Assembly (NCBI RefSeq): GCF_034140825.1
Contig: NC_089041.1
Coordinates: 28,161,501 to 28,225,500 of the forward strand
Direction: 5' to 3'
Source: Oryza sativa Japonica Group
Lineage: Eukaryota > Streptophyta > Magnoliopsida > Poales > Poaceae
DNA length: 64,000 bases
Numbering within the stretch: the first letter of the stretch is position 1; the number at the start of each line of letters is the position of its first letter. A model generated the notes under the pieces. That model did not search any database. It was given only the letters and a program-made list of their open reading frames with translations, and was not told the origin of the DNA. The position numbers were made by a program, and so were the translations under genes. Positions 23,541-35,966 of this stretch are shown here, piece after piece.

Positions 23541-24520
23541 TGCCGGTGTTCTTCGTCTGCAACTGCAAACCAATTTTGTTTGTGTTATCTTTGTGGCTGT
23601 TTGTGTGGCTCATGTGTCCACAGGCTGAAAAGTGGCCGGGGATGGTTGGCTGCTTTCTCGGTCAGTCACACGAACACAGCAAGTTTCAGACTTTCAGTGG
23701 TTCACGGTTGGGTTGCTGCTGTGGGCTGTGGCAGAGTAGTAGCGTCCAGCAACTGTGTCTGCGTCTGCCCTGCTGTGTGTGGATCAGCCCTGTGTGGAAG
23801 GAAGGAACTAGGATGTAGCCAAAATAAAACTTATCAAATTTTGACAATTTGATAATATTATTAAGTTTTGGCATAATTTCTTATGTATTTACTAGTAAGA
23901 AACTAAATGAATACACATACTCCCTCCGTTTTTTAATAGATGACGCCGTTGACTTTTTCTCACATGTTTGACCATTCATCTTATTCAAAAAAATTTATGC
24001 AAATGTATAAGATATAAATCACACTTAAAGTACTATGAGTGATAAAACAACCCATAATAAAATAAATTATAATTACGTAAATTTTTTGAATAAGACGAAT
24101 GGTCAAACATGTGAGAAAAAGTCAACGACGTCATCTATTAAAAAATAGAGGTAGTATTTGACAACTTTAAAAAATAGTATGGTTTGAAATAACATCAGAA
24201 CAAACCAGTAACTTCAAATTTTTTCCCATGTAGGGACTAACAGGCTTACAGGCCATTGGGCCAAGCACGGGCTGATTGTGAAACGAGAGTGGCCCAACCC
24301 AATTTCCACAACCGAGCTTTACGCGGTTGTAACTTGTCCATCCATGTAACTCCGACTCTTCCAAACGGTCTAACTTTCTTCCTAAAGTTTTAAAAAGTCT
24401 TTCCACCTAATAAATTTTAAGAATCATCAGGAAGCTATAGTCTTCTAAAAGAAAAATGATTAGATGATACAAACTGAAAAAAGTTGCTTCGTGCAGTTAG
24501 CTCCTCTCTCGATCGGCGCA
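23541..24520. other. Permease promoter side and spacer
   Basis: The region just above 23540 holds the permease 5' UTR and probable promoter; I cannot fix a TATA box. A MITE at 23920-24151 follows. The rest is AT-rich with no gene recognised. Confidence 0.5.
23920..24151. mobile_element. Stowaway-like MITE
   Basis: Inverted ends ctccctccgttttttaatag and ctattaaaaaatagaggtag-type, flanked by TA; length about 232 bp. The interior has gatgacgccgttgactttt near the left end and its inverse near the right end, so the whole element can fold into a hairpin. Confidence 0.8.
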
Positions 24521-24523
24521 GGC

Positions 24524-24789
24524 TTAGAGCAGGTACAATAATAGACTAAGTCGGCTACAAGCTTAAGTGGAGTAGATAAGAGAGAAGTGAGAAGAGAAGC
24601 GGGTTACAGATTTGTAGCCAGCTACAGCACGAACTCCAAAACACTATATGTATTAATGTATATGACATATGGGACCATTTATTAATGATGTAGTATATAT
24701 TTATAGTTAACTGTTATATGAATTAGCTATTACATTGATTACAAATAATTTAGAGCTAATATCTGACTATACTGTTAAACTTGCTCTTA
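24524..24789. mobile_element. Tourist-like MITE with TTA target duplication
   Basis: 260 bp from GAGCAGGTACAATAATAGAC (24527) to the inverse end tatactgttaaacttgctc (24786), flanked by TTA at 24524-24526 and 24787-24789. The 3-bp TTA/TAA duplication is typical of PIF/Harbinger-derived Tourist MITEs. Confidence 0.8.
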
Positions 24790-25097
24790 AGCGGTGTGTT
24801 GTATATACAAGCAATCCTTTTGTACCAATGTATGAGTACATCGCCCAATATGTCAGTCAGCAGGAGGAGAATCCACGTAGCGTAGCAACAACCGCTGCTA
24901 TGAAACAATTGAGATGAGGTCGAATACAAACAGCAGCCATTACTGTAGTATAGCCACTGGTGATTGACGACGAGACGACGCAGCCAATTTTGTCCAGACA
25001 TTACACGGATCTCGACGCACCTTCGTGCCGCTGAACGGTGGGAATTCTCCCAGGATAATATAGAGTATTACCGCCAGACAGACACGTGCATGTTTTA

Positions 25098-25310
25098 ATT
25101 AGAGCAAGTTTAATAGTATAGCCAATTGCTAACTTCAAATCATTTATAGTCATCATATAATAGTTATCTGTCATATGCACACTGTATCTTAAAAATCCAT
25201 GCTGCAGCTGGCTACAAATATATAACCCGCTGATCTTCTCTCTTCTTTTTTATCTTCTCGAACTGTGCTTATAGCTAGCTTATAGTATGCTATTGTTCCT
25301 GTTTTTAGTG
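25098..25310. mobile_element. Diverged relative of the Tourist-like MITE at 24.5 kb
   Basis: Starts gagcaagtttaatagtatag after TTA and ends near tagtatgctattgttcctg. The interior includes gctggctacaaatatataac, which is the inverse of gttacagatttgtagccagc in the neighbouring element. Boundaries on the right are approximate. Confidence 0.55.
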
Positions 25311-25764
25311 CTGTACTTTATCGATATCCTGGAATCTGCAACCTGTCAAAGTTTCAGTTTGCTGTTTATGGCAAGAAAACTAAGCTAAACTAATCTAAAT
25401 CTGAATCTCCAGGCTCCAAATCCAGGCAGGAATGGTAAAATGGCTCGTCAAGATTTCTTGTACTTGTGCTGTTGTGCACCATACTCATCATCGCAGTCTC
25501 AGATCTTTCAGATGCGATCGCTGTCCGTCCCACGGAAATCTCAAGATAAAAATCTCACCTTTCCCTCTCCCTCTCTCTCCACTCTCCATCACCCCACCGT
25601 CTGCAGTGCAGAGATCTGCGTCTGCAAAGGATTTCTTTTTGAAATAATATAACTTTAATAAAAAAATTTGCAAAATAGATATTAGTTAATAAAAATTATA
25701 AATTTAACACCGGTCGAACAACTGTAGCTCAATAGGATACATATCAAACAATCATTATTTAATA

Positions 25765-26006
25765 CTACCTCCGTCTCAAAATAAGTGTAGCCGTGGATAT
25801 CCGTGCCTAACGTTTGACCGTCCGTCTTATTTGAAAAATTTGTGAAAAAAATAAAAATATTTAGTCACACATAAAGTAATATTTATGTTTTATCATCTAA
25901 TAGCAATAAAAATACTAATCATAAAAAAAATTCAAATAAGACGAATGGACAAACATTGAACGTGAATAGTGTAAAACTGTACTTATTTTAGGACGAATGA
26001 AGTAGG
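25765..26006. mobile_element. Stowaway-like MITE
   Basis: Ends ctacctccgtctcaaaataa and ttattttaggacgaatgaag-type are diverged inverted repeats, flanked by TA, about 242 bp. No coding capacity. Confidence 0.7.
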
Positions 26007-26166
26007 TATATATCAAACTTCGTTCATGTACTATTCTACAGGTGGCCTATCGAACTAGTATCAATGTTCGATAGTTCCCATAGCAATACCCTGTCGAAGT
26101 TCCTATATGTACACACATCGAAGTTTCTAATATTTCGAAACCCCATCAAACGATGGTTGTTTGATA

Positions 26167-26402
26167 CTCCCTCCGTCTCACGATATAATGGATTTTGAGT
26201 TTTTATTTGCAACATTTGATTACTCGTCTTATTTAATTTTTTTTTGCAAATATAAAAAACAAAAAGCTGTGTTTAAAGTACTGTAGATAATAAAGTAAGT
26301 CACAAATAAAATAAATAATAATTTTAAAATTTTTTGAATAAGATGAGTGGTCAAACATTGCAAGAAAAACTCAAAATCCCTTATATTATGGGACGGAGGG
26401 AG
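26167..26402. mobile_element. Stowaway-like MITE close to the DPE2 promoter
   Basis: Left end ctccctccgtctcacgatat and right end atattatgggacggagggag are well-kept inverted repeats flanked by TA; about 236 bp. It sits about 250 bp before the GC-rich first exon region of DPE2. Confidence 0.85.
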
Positions 26403-26931
26403 TAAATTTATGTTAAATTTGTGATTTCAGATCACCAATATCCATTTATACATGGAAAATTTGTATTTTTTCTTAAGGAAAAAAAAAGAAATTTGCAAGT
26501 TGCAGCGGTGATCAAATGCTAGCGTAGGTCGGCTGCGTCTGTCTCGTCTTCACGTGTCCATGGTCTCAGCGTCAGCGACGAGACGAGAGACGAGAGGCTT
26601 CTTCTTCTCCCAGCCACACAACCACAACCAAACAGAGGAGGCTCTCTCAAATTTAGGAGATCGGCCCAGCGTCTCGTCCGGATCCGGAGGAGGAGCAAAA
26701 GCTCCCTTTTTTATGCCGTCTCTCGTCCCAGCTGCAGGTGGCGCTTTCCCACCCTCGCCACTCCGCTCGCTCCCCGTCGTAGACGTCGCCTTCGCCGTCG
26801 CTCTCCTCGTCCACCCTTTTCTGCTCCATGTTTTCATCATCATCTTCTTCTTCTTCTTCCACCCGTTGCTGATTCCCTCACTGCTGCTCGTTTCTCGCCA
26901 TTGCGGCCGTTCTTGGCTACTGACAGAAGAG

Positions 26932-27374
26932 GTAACCCCCGTTCGTTCGTTCCCTTCTTGATTTGTTCTTGCTTTGCTATTGGATGGGATGCGCTGAGCT
27001 GCTGGTAGAATGGTTCTTGCCTGGCCATGGCGGCGAAAAGTAGGATGCGGGAGACACGGGAATGTGGGGAGGAACAGTTTCTTGATTCTCCGAATCTGTT
27101 CTACCCTTTTCGTGGCAACATGGAAAGGGTACTGATACTTGAATCATAACCAATCTTATTTATTGGAGAAATGGGAAAAGGGAGGGGTGGAAACAGGAAC
27201 ATCGATGGATATGGATGGCCTCACATGCGTGCATCCTGAAACCACTCATTTTTGTGCATCGTCTATTGACTTCATGAGTTCTTGGTAGATGGTGCTTGTG
27301 AATCTCGCATGATTGTTCATTCATTCATGTATTCGGTTTACTGACTTGTCTGCCTGTTTTTGTATTTTTGATAG
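26932..27374 (+). other. Probable 5' UTR intron of DPE2
   Basis: A GC-rich leader from about 26640 ends gaagag|gtaacc at 26931 and the coding exon begins after ttgatag at 27374, two bases before the ATG. Leader introns are common in grass genes; this one is inferred from splice-site match only. Confidence 0.65.
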
Positions 27375-27376
27375 GA

Positions 27377-30300
27377 ATGACGAATTTGTCCGGGAAGAAA
27401 TCTCTGAATACAGTGACCTTGGTCTTCAAATTACCCTACTACACACAATGGGGGCAGAGTCTTCTCATCGCCGGCTCAGAGCCAGCACTTGGATCTTGGA
27501 ATGTTAAGCAAGGATTGTCTCTCAGTCCAGTTCATCAGGGAAATGAGCTAATCTGGTCCGGCAGAGTTTCCGTCGCTACTGGTTTTACCTGCCAGTACAA
27601 TTACTATGTAGTGGACGACAACAAGAATGTTTTGAGATCGGAGTCCGGGGAGAAAAGGAAATTAGTACTTCCAGAGGGTGTTCAGGATGGAGATGTAGTT
27701 GAGATACGCGACTGGTGGCAGGTACTTAGTAAAAGTTTCATGTACTAAATTAATTTCTCTTCATGCTTGTTGACCTATAAAAACATTAGTAGCAGTAGCA
27801 GCACTACTTGCCATCATACTAGTCATACAGGCTTTCATGTTCTGTACCATGGCGGTTTATGGATACTCCTGATTTGAATTTAGGATGCTTCTGAAGCTCT
27901 TTTCCTTCGAAGTGCATTCAAGAATGTCATTTTCAATGGGTCTGAAAATGCTAAAAGAGAATTGAAGACTACATCCCTCAACAAAAGTTTGGAGCCTGAA
28001 GGTAAGAAGAGTCTAGAACTGATGGAATAATCAACAGGAAGTCAAGTGGTCAATCTACATATATCACATATTCCTTTTGAATATATTTTATTCATAAAGA
28101 ATCAATGTAGCATCATGTCTTACCTATCGAGCAAAGCATGTTGATTGTTGTTTAATTTTTTAGATAATGGGCAACGTCCGGCCTCTGCATTCTAAGGTGA
28201 ATGCACACGGCCAAGATTGTCGTTTAATATAGTCTCATATCTTCCATGGTAGTGCATATTACTTAGATTTACATACCAAGCCAAGCATGGATAACATTTT
28301 TTTAATTCATTGTCCCTAAATTTTTCCTCAACAGATATTGTTGTTCAGTTTATTGTTAGCTGTCCCCGACTTGGAGCTGGCTCTACTGTAAGTGTTATTC
28401 GTTCAATTTATATTTGATTATCTTTATCCCATTATAGCTAATAATTATACTTCTGGTACTCCCTAACTATTGCTCATGTCAAACTTTAGGTCGTGGTCAC
28501 AGGAAGTAATCCTCAATTAGGAAGGTGGCAAACACAAGATGGCCTCAAGCTTAATTATGTCGGAGATTCCATCTGGAAAGCAAACTGTCTGTTGCGAAAG
28601 TCTGAGTTCCCAATAAAATATCCTTGTGCCAATGAGTACTCACTTACTTCCAATTTGCATGTAGAAATCACCATTTAGATATTATTTCTGAAGAAATCAC
28701 CATTCAGCTATTGACCATTCTTAACAATATCCCACATATAAATACTGTAAAATTAGTGAAGCAGGAGTCTCTTCATTGGAGTTCGGTCCGAACAGGGAGG
28801 CTGATGTGGATCTATCATCACCCAAGCCATCCAGATACGTCCTCTTGTCTGATGGTGCCCTTCGGGTAATGTATGCAGCCATAATTAGTACGCTGAAAAT
28901 ATGCTTATAATTGCATGTTGTTTTGGCTCCCATTACCTTTGCTATGATGCATTAATCAATCCGTCATATTCAGTTTGCTCAATCCATGATCTAAAAAGTA
29001 ATACCATCAAATGCTTGGTAGAAAGAACAACTGTATCTCATGATTTAGCAAGATCTGAGGATACAGTGCGCGCCCACTTATCATAGAGAACTGATGAGTA
29101 GCACTAATTCAGCACTTGGTTTTACCAGGAATCACCATGGAGGGGTGCAGGTGTTGCTGTACCTATATTCTCGATCAGGTCAAATGAGGACCTTGGTGTT
29201 GGAGAATTCCTTGATCTTAAACTTCTTGTTGACTGGGCAGTCAACTCAGGCTTTCATCTTGTTCAGCTTCTTCCTATCAATGATACTTCAGTTCACGGGA
29301 TGTGGTGGGATTCATACCCATACAGGTATTGGGCTGATGCAGTGTGCTTTTGCTTTGAGTAAGAAGAATAGTATCTGAACAGAAATAATGCCCTACATGT
29401 TGGTTTACAGCTCGCTCTCTGTGTTTGCATTGCACCCCTTGTACCTGAGAGTACAAGCACTTTCAGATGCAATTCCAGGGGATATTAAGGTGTACCTTTG
29501 TTATACCTTCATATGAACTCATTGTACCCGTTATCTATGTTAACTTTTAATTTCAATATTTCACTGATTTTGGTAGGTCTTGTATGATTTCAAGTTCATT
29601 CCTGATCCAGTACTCAATATTTCTTATTATTACAGGACGAGATTTCACAGGCAAAGAAGCAGTTGGACAAAAAGGTACAGATATTATCAAATGCATAGCA
29701 TATCACTAATTTACCTTTTGTCACTGGTATGTTGCTGACCTGCTGTTGGATGGATGCAACTCATGTCCTCTATATAATTTAGCTACGCTTAAATCTAAAA
29801 TCAGATGGTTATGTAATTAATATAATTCTTCTGTTGCTTGCAGAAACCTAACATTCTGTTATTTGAAAATCATGTTTAAACAGGATGTTGACTATGAGGC
29901 ATCACTGGCCTCAAAACTCTCGATAGCAAGAAAAATATTCAAATTAGAGAAAGACAAAGTACTAAATTCCAGTTCGTTCAAGCAGTTTTTATCTGAAAAC
30001 GAGGTATATTTAGTTATTTGCTAGCATTTTATTTAGTTGAAGTACTTGATAACTTATTTCAGACTTACTGTGATTGCGTTCCTTCCATGTTCCAATAGGA
30101 GTGGTTGAAACCATATGCTGCATTTTGTTTTCTGCGGGACTTCTTTGAGACATCAGATCACAGCCAATGGGGCCGTTTTTCTCAGTTTTCCAAGGAGAAG
30201 GTGCGATCAGTATAACATGCTAAACATTCTTTTAAGAAAATCCTATCATTCGGTTTTATTCTTTCTGAGAGGCGAGACCATATATGGGAAAATGTTCAAG

Positions 30301-33300
30301 TACTAAGTGATGGCTGTTTCTGTAATTTCTTTCAGCTAGATAAGCTTGTTTCTGAAGGTACCTTGCACCATGACGTTATATGTTTCCATTACTACATCCA
30401 GTACCATCTATATATGCAAGTAAGTATTGGTGGTTGTCCTTGTCACTCTGATCTGCATACAGAGTTTTTCTTGCATATGTACTCACTGACATTTATTATC
30501 TCCTTCATGTTAGTTATCAGAGGCAGCTGCCTATGCAAGGAAGAAAAAGGTTATTCTGAAAGGAGATTTACCTATTGGTGTTGATAGGAATAGTGTGGAT
30601 ACTTGGGTATACCCCACTTTATTTCGCATGAATACAGCTACTGGTGCACCTCCAGATTATTTCGACAAAAATGGACAAAATTGGGGTTTTCCTACATATA
30701 ACTGGGAGGAAATGTCAAAGGATAATTATGGGTGGTGGCGAGCTCGTCTGACACAGGTTATTTAATAGCAAATATTTTTTCCTGTCTGGCTGGTCATCTT
30801 TTATCGTCATTATTTATCGCCAGTTACCTTGTTCCAGATGGCAAAATACTTCACTGCATATAGGATAGACCATATCTTGGGTTTCTTTAGGATATGGGAG
30901 CTTCCAGATCATGCAGCCACAGGTCTAGTTGGGAAATTTAGGCCTTCAATTGCTCTCAGTCAGGTTGGTTTCTGCAGCTGTTAAACAAACTAAAAGAGAC
31001 TAGAGAGCCTGAAGTTTATCTGACTTTTTCCTATGTTGATTTTCAGGAGGAGCTTCTTAGTGAAGGCCTATGGGATTTCGATAGAATGAGCCGCCCTTAT
31101 ATTCTTCAGGAAACACTGGAGGTTTGTCTTTCTTGTTCCTAAAACAATGATCTATCTTTTTTTTTTAACAGGAAGGAAAACAGGGCACCAGCATGACATT
31201 TCTATTCTGTTATAGGAGAAGTTTGGGTCCTTTTGGACAGTAATTGCAGCTAACTTTCTAAATGAGTACAAGAAACAACATTACGAGGTAATGCAATCAG
31301 TTATATTCTCTTTTCATGTTTGTTGAACGTATCACCTACTTAAAACCGCATGGCATGAGTAGATTTAGCTTAGGCTTTAGTACAGAAGTCTCCATTTCAA
31401 AATCAGCTACGTGCACTCCTTACTGCATTTTTCCATTACATTTCGTCCTCTAATTTCCCTTGCAATTTATTGTTTTGCACGTGTATAGTTCAAAGAGGAC
31501 TGCAATACAGAGAAAAAGATAATTGCAAAGCTTAAGAACAGTTCTGAAAAATCATTATGGCTGGAGAAAGAAGACAGCATTCGGCGTGGTTTGTTTGATC
31601 TACTACAGGTAATTCATATCGAGTGCATATAATCCATGCTACAACTTTCTCTTAACCTATCCTGATCCTTTTCAATCCACATAAAAATATTATTTGAAAT
31701 TCTCAACAAAATATCATTGAAATCATTAGAAATAAAACATACTGTTTATTCTGCAGAATATAGTCCTTATTAGAGATCCAGAGGACAGCACAAAATTTTA
31801 TCCCCGCTTCAACCAGGAGGATACTTCAAGTTTTAACGATCTAGATGAACATAGGTAATATTGATTTTATTTAACTCCAATTGTTTCCTTCTCTATGTTC
31901 AGGTCGGACAAGACCTTGATCTGCACTTTTGCGTTTTACTCTGTAAATTTACTTCAAGCTAGTTAATGCTGATGAAGTATTTACTTTTTAGTCCAACAGG
32001 TTAACAGTGCAGGATCCTTGTGATATTGAACTTTGTTACATACTGCTCCTTTCTGTCCAAAATTTGCTTAGTTCTACTGCTATCGCCTTACTACATACTC
32101 TAATAATCGATATTTTTCACTATGCATCTCTAGTAGGCATCAAGAAAAATGAAACTAGTATATTCAGCAGCAGTTTCTTCCCAAGAAAATTATGAAGTAC
32201 AGTAGCACCCAACGTTTTAGGTCTTGCTAATAGCACTCCCTTATTTATGCAATGAGCACTAACTAAATTGTTCCTTGTGGAGTACGAACTATTTCATCCT
32301 CTCATGAAAAACATTGTTTTACAGCAAAAATATCCTCAGAAGATTGTACTATGACTATTATTTTGCTCGCCAAGAGAATCTCTGGCGTCAAAATGCGCTC
32401 AAGACTCTGCCTGTGCTTTTGAACTCATCGGATATGTTGGCATGTGGGGAAGATCTTGGCCTTATCCCTGCCTGTGTTCACCCTGTATGATGTTTTCCTG
32501 CACATGCTAGTAAACAGCTATTGCTTGTTCTATGCACATAAATGACAGAAATATATTATCCAGGTTATGCAAGAACTTGGATTGATTGGATTGCGTATCC
32601 AGAGAATGCCCAGTGAACCAAACTTGGAATTTGGTATTCCATCTCAGTATAGCTACATGACGGTGCGTTTCCCTTCTGTTTACTTGGGTTCAATATGTTC
32701 ATTGCTACAGATGCACACATACTTAGGTTGTATATGGCAAACTAAAAATGGTTTGGAGAAGCTATTCAGTTTGATGTTCAATTTTGTGTCATATTTTTTT
32801 CAGGTTTGTGCTCCGTCATGTCATGATTGCTCCACATTACGTGCTTGGTGGGAAGAAGATGGAGGAAGAAGAAGCCGTTTCTACCAGACTGTAATTGGTA
32901 GTGATGACGAGCCGCCATCTCGCTGCACCCCAGAAGTAGCGAACTTTATTGTTAAGCAGCATTTTGATGCTCCATCAATGTGGGCAATCTTCCCACTACA
33001 GGTATATAGGTTGGCTTGTTAACTTATATAAAAGATCAATACAGAATAAAGTAGATTAATGTACTTGGGGTGTTCTATTTGTCAGGACCTGCTTGCACTT
33101 AAAGACAAGTACACCACAAGACCAGCAAAAGAGGAAACAATCAATGACCCAACTAACCCGAAGCATTATTGGAGATTCCGTAAGTCAATTTTCCAATATT
33201 ATTATTTTCCTTGCTTCATCAAAATTAGGTATTAAGAGTAAACAAATTCAAAAAGAGAATTGGCTATTCTTGACATAATAATACCTTCATACGAGAAAAT

Positions 33301-33874
33301 TCCCATACAATTAATTGGCATAAAGCAATATGTTCACCATGAAAAAGATATGAGGCGATCAGATGATGTCACATTGTTGTCTGGTTTGATCAGTGACGCT
33401 GTTAGATCAATCAGATGATGTCAACAGCTGAAACATGCACAATTCAGCATGTGTCCTTATTCTATTGTCAACATGACTTTTTTTCTTGCTGATGGTCTAC
33501 ATGAGCAAATGAAATGCTATCTTCCCAACTACAGATGAACAAAAAGAATATCTCGGCGAGCGAACTTGTAGGATACTATCATTTTCATATGCTAAAGTGA
33601 CGTCTCTCAAGTCCCATATAAAATTTGCGCATTCCCTGTTGTAAATTTGGCAACCCATAATTGAAGGTGTTTGTTTTTCCTTGCATCTAACTTCTCCCCT
33701 CTATTTCTTTAAGGGCTACATGTGACATTGGATTCGCTGTTGGACGATAAGGACATCCAAGCAACCATCAAGGAACTTGTCACAAGTAGTGGGAGGTCAT
33801 TTCCTGGTAAGGTGGATGGCGCCGAAGAAAGCGGAGAGAAGCTAGCTAAAGTCCAGTTGAATGGTAAACCATAG
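27377..33874 (+). CDS. DPE2: 4-alpha-glucanotransferase DPE2 (disproportionating enzyme 2)
   Basis: This cytosolic GH77 enzyme moves a glucosyl unit from maltose to a glycan, freeing glucose during night-time starch breakdown. Coding exons: 27377-27721, 27884-28001, 28335-28387, 28490-28617, 28736-28865, 29129-29325, 29411-29489, 29636-29674, 29884-30003, 30099-30200, 30336-30419, 30514-30756, 30838-30963, 31047-31121, 31216-31287, 31489-31608, 31757-31854, 32325-32484, 32564-32662, 32804-33001, 33086-33179 and 33714-33874. The sum is 946 residues, the length I remember for rice DPE2. Two CBM20 starch-binding domains (about 10-115 and 158-255) precede the GH77 domain. Expected catalytic residues: D557 in AYRIDHILGF, E752 in CGEDLGLIP and D804 in PSCHDCSTLRAWWEE. 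The GH77 part is split by the DPE2-specific insert (about 340-420). No transit peptide is seen. Intron 28618-28735 is of AT-AC type; all others are GT-AG. Confidence 0.97.
28618..28735 (+). other. U12-type AT-AC intron in DPE2
   Basis: The intron starts ATATCCTT, the U12-class 5' splice consensus, and ends CCCAC. The U12 branch-site match ATTCTTAAC sits at 28717-28725, about 11 bases before the 3' end. Removing it reads FPIK|YKYCK in phase, which agrees with the Arabidopsis DPE2 sequence as I remember it. No GT-AG alternative keeps the frame. Splicing is inferred; a cDNA would settle it. Confidence 0.9.
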
Positions 33875-35966
33875 AAAATTATCCCAAGAACAGCCGAAGG
33901 GTATCACGGTCAAAAGTAAATAGAATAAGGCAGCGTACTGCCAATTGGCATGCCAGTTCAGCTGGTGTTGTTTCAGCTAGAATTTTTTTTACGCCAACTT
34001 AATTCCATTTAACACTGGAAATAATTAGTATCATTCATCAAGTCGGCATGTGGAATAATTTATCCCCTGTTCTTTGCTAATAAAATCTTTTTCTGATGAA
34101 TCATCTGTTTGCTAGTACTGAATATCTCTACCTGTGTCTACTTTGGTGTTTAATTCAATCTGATTTCTGCCGACGAGAAAACTTGCTTCTCTTCCTGAAC
34201 CAAAACCCTTTCTTTCTCGGTTTCTTTTGGTAATGAGCAAAAGAATCTCAAGAGAAAGAAAAACAATCATGTTGCTTTTGTAGTTTTGGTTGTACCAGAT
34301 GCCAATTAATATTACATTAGTAGCTGGCAAGCTGCCCTGCTCCTCAATGTGGTCCTAGATGTGAAGGTTAGCTTGGGTTAGGGCACTCTATTATATTCAG
34401 CCTCTGCTCTCAGCTTCTCAGGCTCACTGAACACTTCTCTCTGAAATCTGAAAAGTTTCTAACCTCTGTTTGCTAATTTTAAAGCAACAATGAGAAGGCT
34501 GCAATGAAATTCAGAAATGGACATGCTCTTGTGCCTTCTGGCTCAGATCACAACTGGCCTTCTTTCTGCTTACTTTGTCCGAGGTGTATAATTAGAAATA
34601 GCTACTACTTTCGTCCCTAAAAGATTTTATTTTTTAGCCTATCTTATACGGGGCTTTTAACTATTTGCCACTTTTAGATTTGGCAAATAACTATTTGCCA
34701 CCCCCATCTCAATGTCATGTGGGTCCACATGTGTCTATGACATGTAGGTCCAGTGACAAAAGTTAATAAGTTAATTGCCACATCTAAATGTGGCAAATGG
34801 TTAAATATCTCTATCTTATACATACCAATACAGAGAAGAAGAAGAAGAAAAGAAGAGAGACTAGAATGCCTTTTATTTCTCAAATTCCAAGGCATTTATT
34901 TCCTACTTTTTCAAACTCAAATACATTAATTGCTTTAAAAATAAAGTCTCTTTGAAGTCTTTGTGAAGGTAACATTTGTTATCGGTGATAGTAATGGAAA
35001 TTGATATGGTGTCAGCAAACATTAGGCAAATTAGTGCTGAATTTTGCAAGCTCAGAAAGCTTGATGCTGCTCTTTTCTACCACAAGCAGTGATAATGCTC
35101 ACATGTGTGAATCACAAACTTTATTTCTGAAAAGCTCAGAAAGGACCTCAACAGCTACCTCTACTAGGCTCATTGCTGGCCACTAATTTAGAAAGAGAAA
35201 AAAAAGAGAAAACAAAAAGATTCTGATTGATAAAAAAAACCCTTCCCTTTTCTGGACAAGCAACCACTTTACAACCTCACTTAGCCTTTAATTAGGTCGC
35301 TTTCCACACCAAACCCAGATCTGAGCAAGGATTACAGTAAACCCTAGTGGTAATTTGATAGTACTATTTGCTTAATTAGTTAGTTACTGCAGTTACTGAA
35401 AAATCTTTGACCACAGGAGTTTCCAGTCAACCTAGTAGCTTAACTACCAGGCAGCAACGCACTAATCAATCAGTAAATCACTACGTGATTAATTAGTGCA
35501 TTTGGCGAGGCTTCCACTAAAAAAAAAGCAAGTCTTTTTCGCCATTTAATCAGCAGATGGACATGGAAAGCGAGTTTCACCTTGTTGTGTGTTGGCACCC
35601 CACTACCTCACGAAGAATTCTTTTTTGGAAAAATAAATCAGTTTCAATTGTCCTTTTTTTTTGTGATTTGTACATTTAATTATTTTTTTTTCTAAAAAAA
35701 CAATTCGAGGAGTATAATATTCATCAGTGAAGAATGCACAAATTGTTTCAACTCGAGATATAGAGCTGAATATTTGACTTGAATTCGAAATTGATTGGAA
35801 CGCTCTACCGAATTTCAGATAGAACAACAAATGTTGAAAAATTCAATGGCTGTACAAGGAAATATAATTCGAAAAAGAAAAAAAAAGAAAAAAACCCATA
35901 CGTTTTGTGAGTTTGTGTTCATCGATCACAAGCTCGTCGTCGTCGTCTTCTTCGTCGAGCTCGCGT
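33875..35966. other. DPE2 3' UTR and spacer
   Basis: To about 34110 the sequence looks like the DPE2 3' UTR (aataaaat near 34078). Beyond it lies AT-rich spacer with one small inverted repeat at 34650-34830. No gene recognised. Confidence 0.5.
34655..34830. repeat. Small inverted-repeat element (MITE-like)
   Basis: Left side ttaactatttgccactttta and right side taaatgtggcaaatggttaa are inverted. The left part contains ctatttgccac twice. About 170 bp, no coding capacity. Confidence 0.55.

Noticed and set aside
28490-28678. Open frame continuing past DPE2 exon 4 to a stop at 28678
   Set aside because: The frame beyond FPIK loses all similarity to DPE2, and the AT-AC junction restores it exactly, so this is read-through into an intron.
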